This document shows positions 62,643-64,000 of a stretch of 64,000 bases of DNA, piece after piece. The position numbers and the translations under genes were made by a program. The first letter of the stretch is position 1. Every line of letters starts with the position of its first letter. The notes beneath the pieces are model-generated. The model was not told the DNA's origin, did not search any database, and was given only the letters and a program-made list of their open reading frames with translations. Source of the DNA: Rhodococcus sp. P1Y (GTDB lineage: Bacteria > Actinomycetota > Actinomycetes > Mycobacteriales > Mycobacteriaceae); assembly GCF_003641205.1 (NCBI RefSeq), contig NZ_CP032762.1, positions 5,538,001 to 5,602,000 on the forward strand. The letters are read 5' to 3'.

Positions 62643-64000
62643 TTGCTCGCTATCTTGATAGCGCACACGGTCGCGGCCGTGTTCGCGCCGCTATTGGTCC
62701 GCTGGTGGGGCCGCAACGCATTCTTCCCTCTAGCGCTCGTACCGCTCGCGAGCCTCGTCTGGGTGTTCGCCAATTGGAACACCGAGCAGTCCTTGGACAT
62801 CGAATGGGTCCCTGGTCTGTCCATGAACTTCGACATGCGGTTCGATTCGCTCGCTGCGATCATGTCGCTACTCGTCCTGGGCATCGGCGCGCTGATTCTG
62901 GTGTACTGCGCCCGATACTTCGAGGACGACGAACCGCGCCTGGGCATCTTCGCTGCCGAGATGGTGGCATTCTCCGGCGCGATGTTCGGCCTCATCACCA
63001 GCGACAACATGCTAGTTCTGTACATCTTCTGGGAAATCACGACCGTCCTGTCGTTCCTCCTCGTCGGTCACTATGCCGAACGCGCATCGTCGCGCCGCGC
63101 AGCAACCCAGGCACTGCTGGTAACGACGGCAGGCGGGCTCGCAATGCTCGTCGGCATCATCATCCTCGGTCAGGTCGCGGGCAGCTACAACCTCTCCGAG
63201 ATCATCGCCGATGCCCCGTCCGGCTGGCTTCCCGGTGTCGCGATCGTCTTGATCCTCGTCGGTGCGCTCTCGAAGTCCGCCATCGTCCCCCTGCACTTCT
63301 GGCTGCCTGGCGCGATGGCCGCGCCGACTCCCGTCAGCGGTTACCTGCACGCCGCTGCCATGGTCAAGGCCGGCATCTACCTGGTTGCGCGCCTCGCGCC
63401 CGGGTTCGCGGATTCAGGACCGTGGCGAGCGACGATCATCACCCTCGGACTGCTGTCGATGATCCTTGCGGGCTGGCGAGCGTTGCGCGCGTTCGACCTC
63501 AAACTGATCCTGGCTTTCGGAACGGTGAGTCAGCTCGGCTTCCTGATGGTGCTCGTCGGAATCGGCACCGAGAAGGCAATGCTGGCCGGCTTGACCATGG
63601 TCATTGCGCACGCGATGTTCAAAGCCGCGCTGTTCATGGTTGTCGGCATCATCGATCACACCACCGGTACCCGCGATATTCGCAAGCTCGCGCACCTCGG
63701 CAAGAAGGTGCCGATACTCGGCGGAATCGCCGCGTTGGCTGCGGCCAGCATGGCGGGCCTCCCGCCGTTCCTCGGGTTCGTCGGCAAGGAGACCGCGTTG
63801 TCCGCGGTGATCGGAACGCCCGCACTGAACCCGACCGTCAGCGTTCTCGTGGTCATCGGCCTGGTTGTCGGATCGATCCTGACCGTCACCTACAGCATCC
63901 GCTTCGTCTGGGGCGCCTTCGGCCGCAAGCAACTCAAGCGCCCGAGCCCGGCCGTGAAGAACATGCACGCACCCTCGGCGCTGTTCCTCGCGGCACCGGC
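62643..64000 (+). CDS. mrpA: Na+/H+ antiporter subunit A (MrpA/MnhA), N-terminal 452 residues
   Basis: Starts at TTG 62643, GGAG 7 nt upstream, and runs off the right edge. It is complex-I-like throughout: SLLVLGIGALILVYCARYF, LYIFWEITTVLSFLLVGHYA (NuoL/MrpA glutamate), LVGALSKSAIVPLHFWLPGA then MAAPTPVSGYLHAAAMVKAG, LKLILAFGTVSQLGFLMVL, MAGLPPFLGFVGKE. About 12 TM segments are visible. It is the proton/sodium-translocating subunit of the Mrp complex; other mrp genes should follow outside the window. The 62424-62642 stretch upstream holds no gene. Confidence 0.93.
   Translation, partial: MLAILIAHTVAAVFAPLLVRWWGRNAFFPLALVPLASLVWVFANWNTEQSLDIEWVPGLSMNFDMRFDSLAAIMSLLVLGIGALILVYCARYFEDDEPRLGIFAAEMVAFSGAMFGLITSDNMLVLYIFWEITTVLSFLLVGHYAERASSRRAATQALLVTTAGGLAMLVGIIILGQVAGSYNLSEIIADAPSGWLPGVAIVLILVGALSKSAIVPLHFWLPGAMAAPTPVSGYLHAAAMVKAGIYLVARLAPGFADSGPWRATIITLGLLSMILAGWRALRAFDLKLILAFGTVSQLGFLMVLVGIGTEKAMLAGLTMVIAHAMFKAALFMVVGIIDHTTGTRDIRKLAHLGKKVPILGGIAALAAASMAGLPPFLGFVGKETALSAVIGTPALNPTVSVLVVIGLVVGSILTVTYSIRFVWGAFGRKQLKRPSPAVKNMHAPSALFLAAP

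Overview
The window reads as a chromosomal segment of a mycolic-acid actinobacterium, most probably a Rhodococcus-type Nocardiaceae. This is inferred from the high-GC, C/G-ended codon use, a 13E12/DUF222 HNH protein with a mycobacterial-type SOS box, a GGM-tailed GroEL with two CIRCE operators and no groES beside it, the psd-pssA-CDC48 gene order, a SARP regulator, a free-standing LigD-type polymerase, GTG/TTG starts and ATGA/GTGA overlaps. I found no rRNA, tRNA, CRISPR array, prophage or complete insertion sequence.

Layout. 0-8.8 kb: a partial alpha/beta hydrolase, an unknown protein, the long HNH protein, a CGNR zinc-finger regulator, and a GNAT gene led by a very good match to the ZTP (pfl) riboswitch. 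An Lrp/GNAT pair stands opposite an arginase-like gene. 8.9-16.8 kb: a GAP/Sap-family membrane protein, an M19 dipeptidase and lpd form one operon; then a prolyl oligopeptidase, an alpha/beta hydrolase, two unannotated 37-38 codon acidic peptides, ppk2 and a PspC protein. 16.9-26 kb: a large SARP-ATPase regulator followed by three 11-bp-spaced direct repeats and an FAD oxidoreductase, then zwf, pncA, a MOSC protein and asparaginase. 26-30.5 kb: aspA-ansP-ansA operon with a divergent FadR-type regulator, and a lipoprotein. 30.6-38.7 kb: a decayed haloacid dehalogenase, a LigD-type polymerase, and a MimR-like activator divergent from an amidohydrolase-DUF59-alcohol dehydrogenase-ABM set. That set looks like the accessory half of a propane/acetone-type diiron monooxygenase locus without the monooxygenase.

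38.8-46.5 kb: groEL, a second ansP-like permease, a soluble Ser/Thr kinase, a BCCT transporter, DoxX and a DJ-1/PfpI protein. 46.6-51.3 kb: a tight five-gene operon made of a receiver-thioredoxin-reductase-like flavoprotein, a cyclic-nucleotide-domain histidine kinase, a UBP zinc finger, DUF1801 and GPP34. 51.7-64 kb: DUF1206, a WYL regulator with a divergent VOC gene, a DUF559 protein, a GlsB stress protein, psd-pssA-CDC48, an ArsR-SRPBCC-VOC-NUDIX-PEP mutase run, and the start of mrpA.

How the parts work together: asparagine is imported by AnsP, hydrolysed by AnsA and the aspartate deaminated by AspA. Psd and PssA make phosphatidylethanolamine. The receiver-flavoprotein and the kinase look like a two-component pair whose output is redox chemistry. 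The most interesting items are the ZTP riboswitch on an acetyltransferase, the SARP repeat array, that redox two-component operon, the oxygenase-less MimR cluster and the tandem micropeptides.
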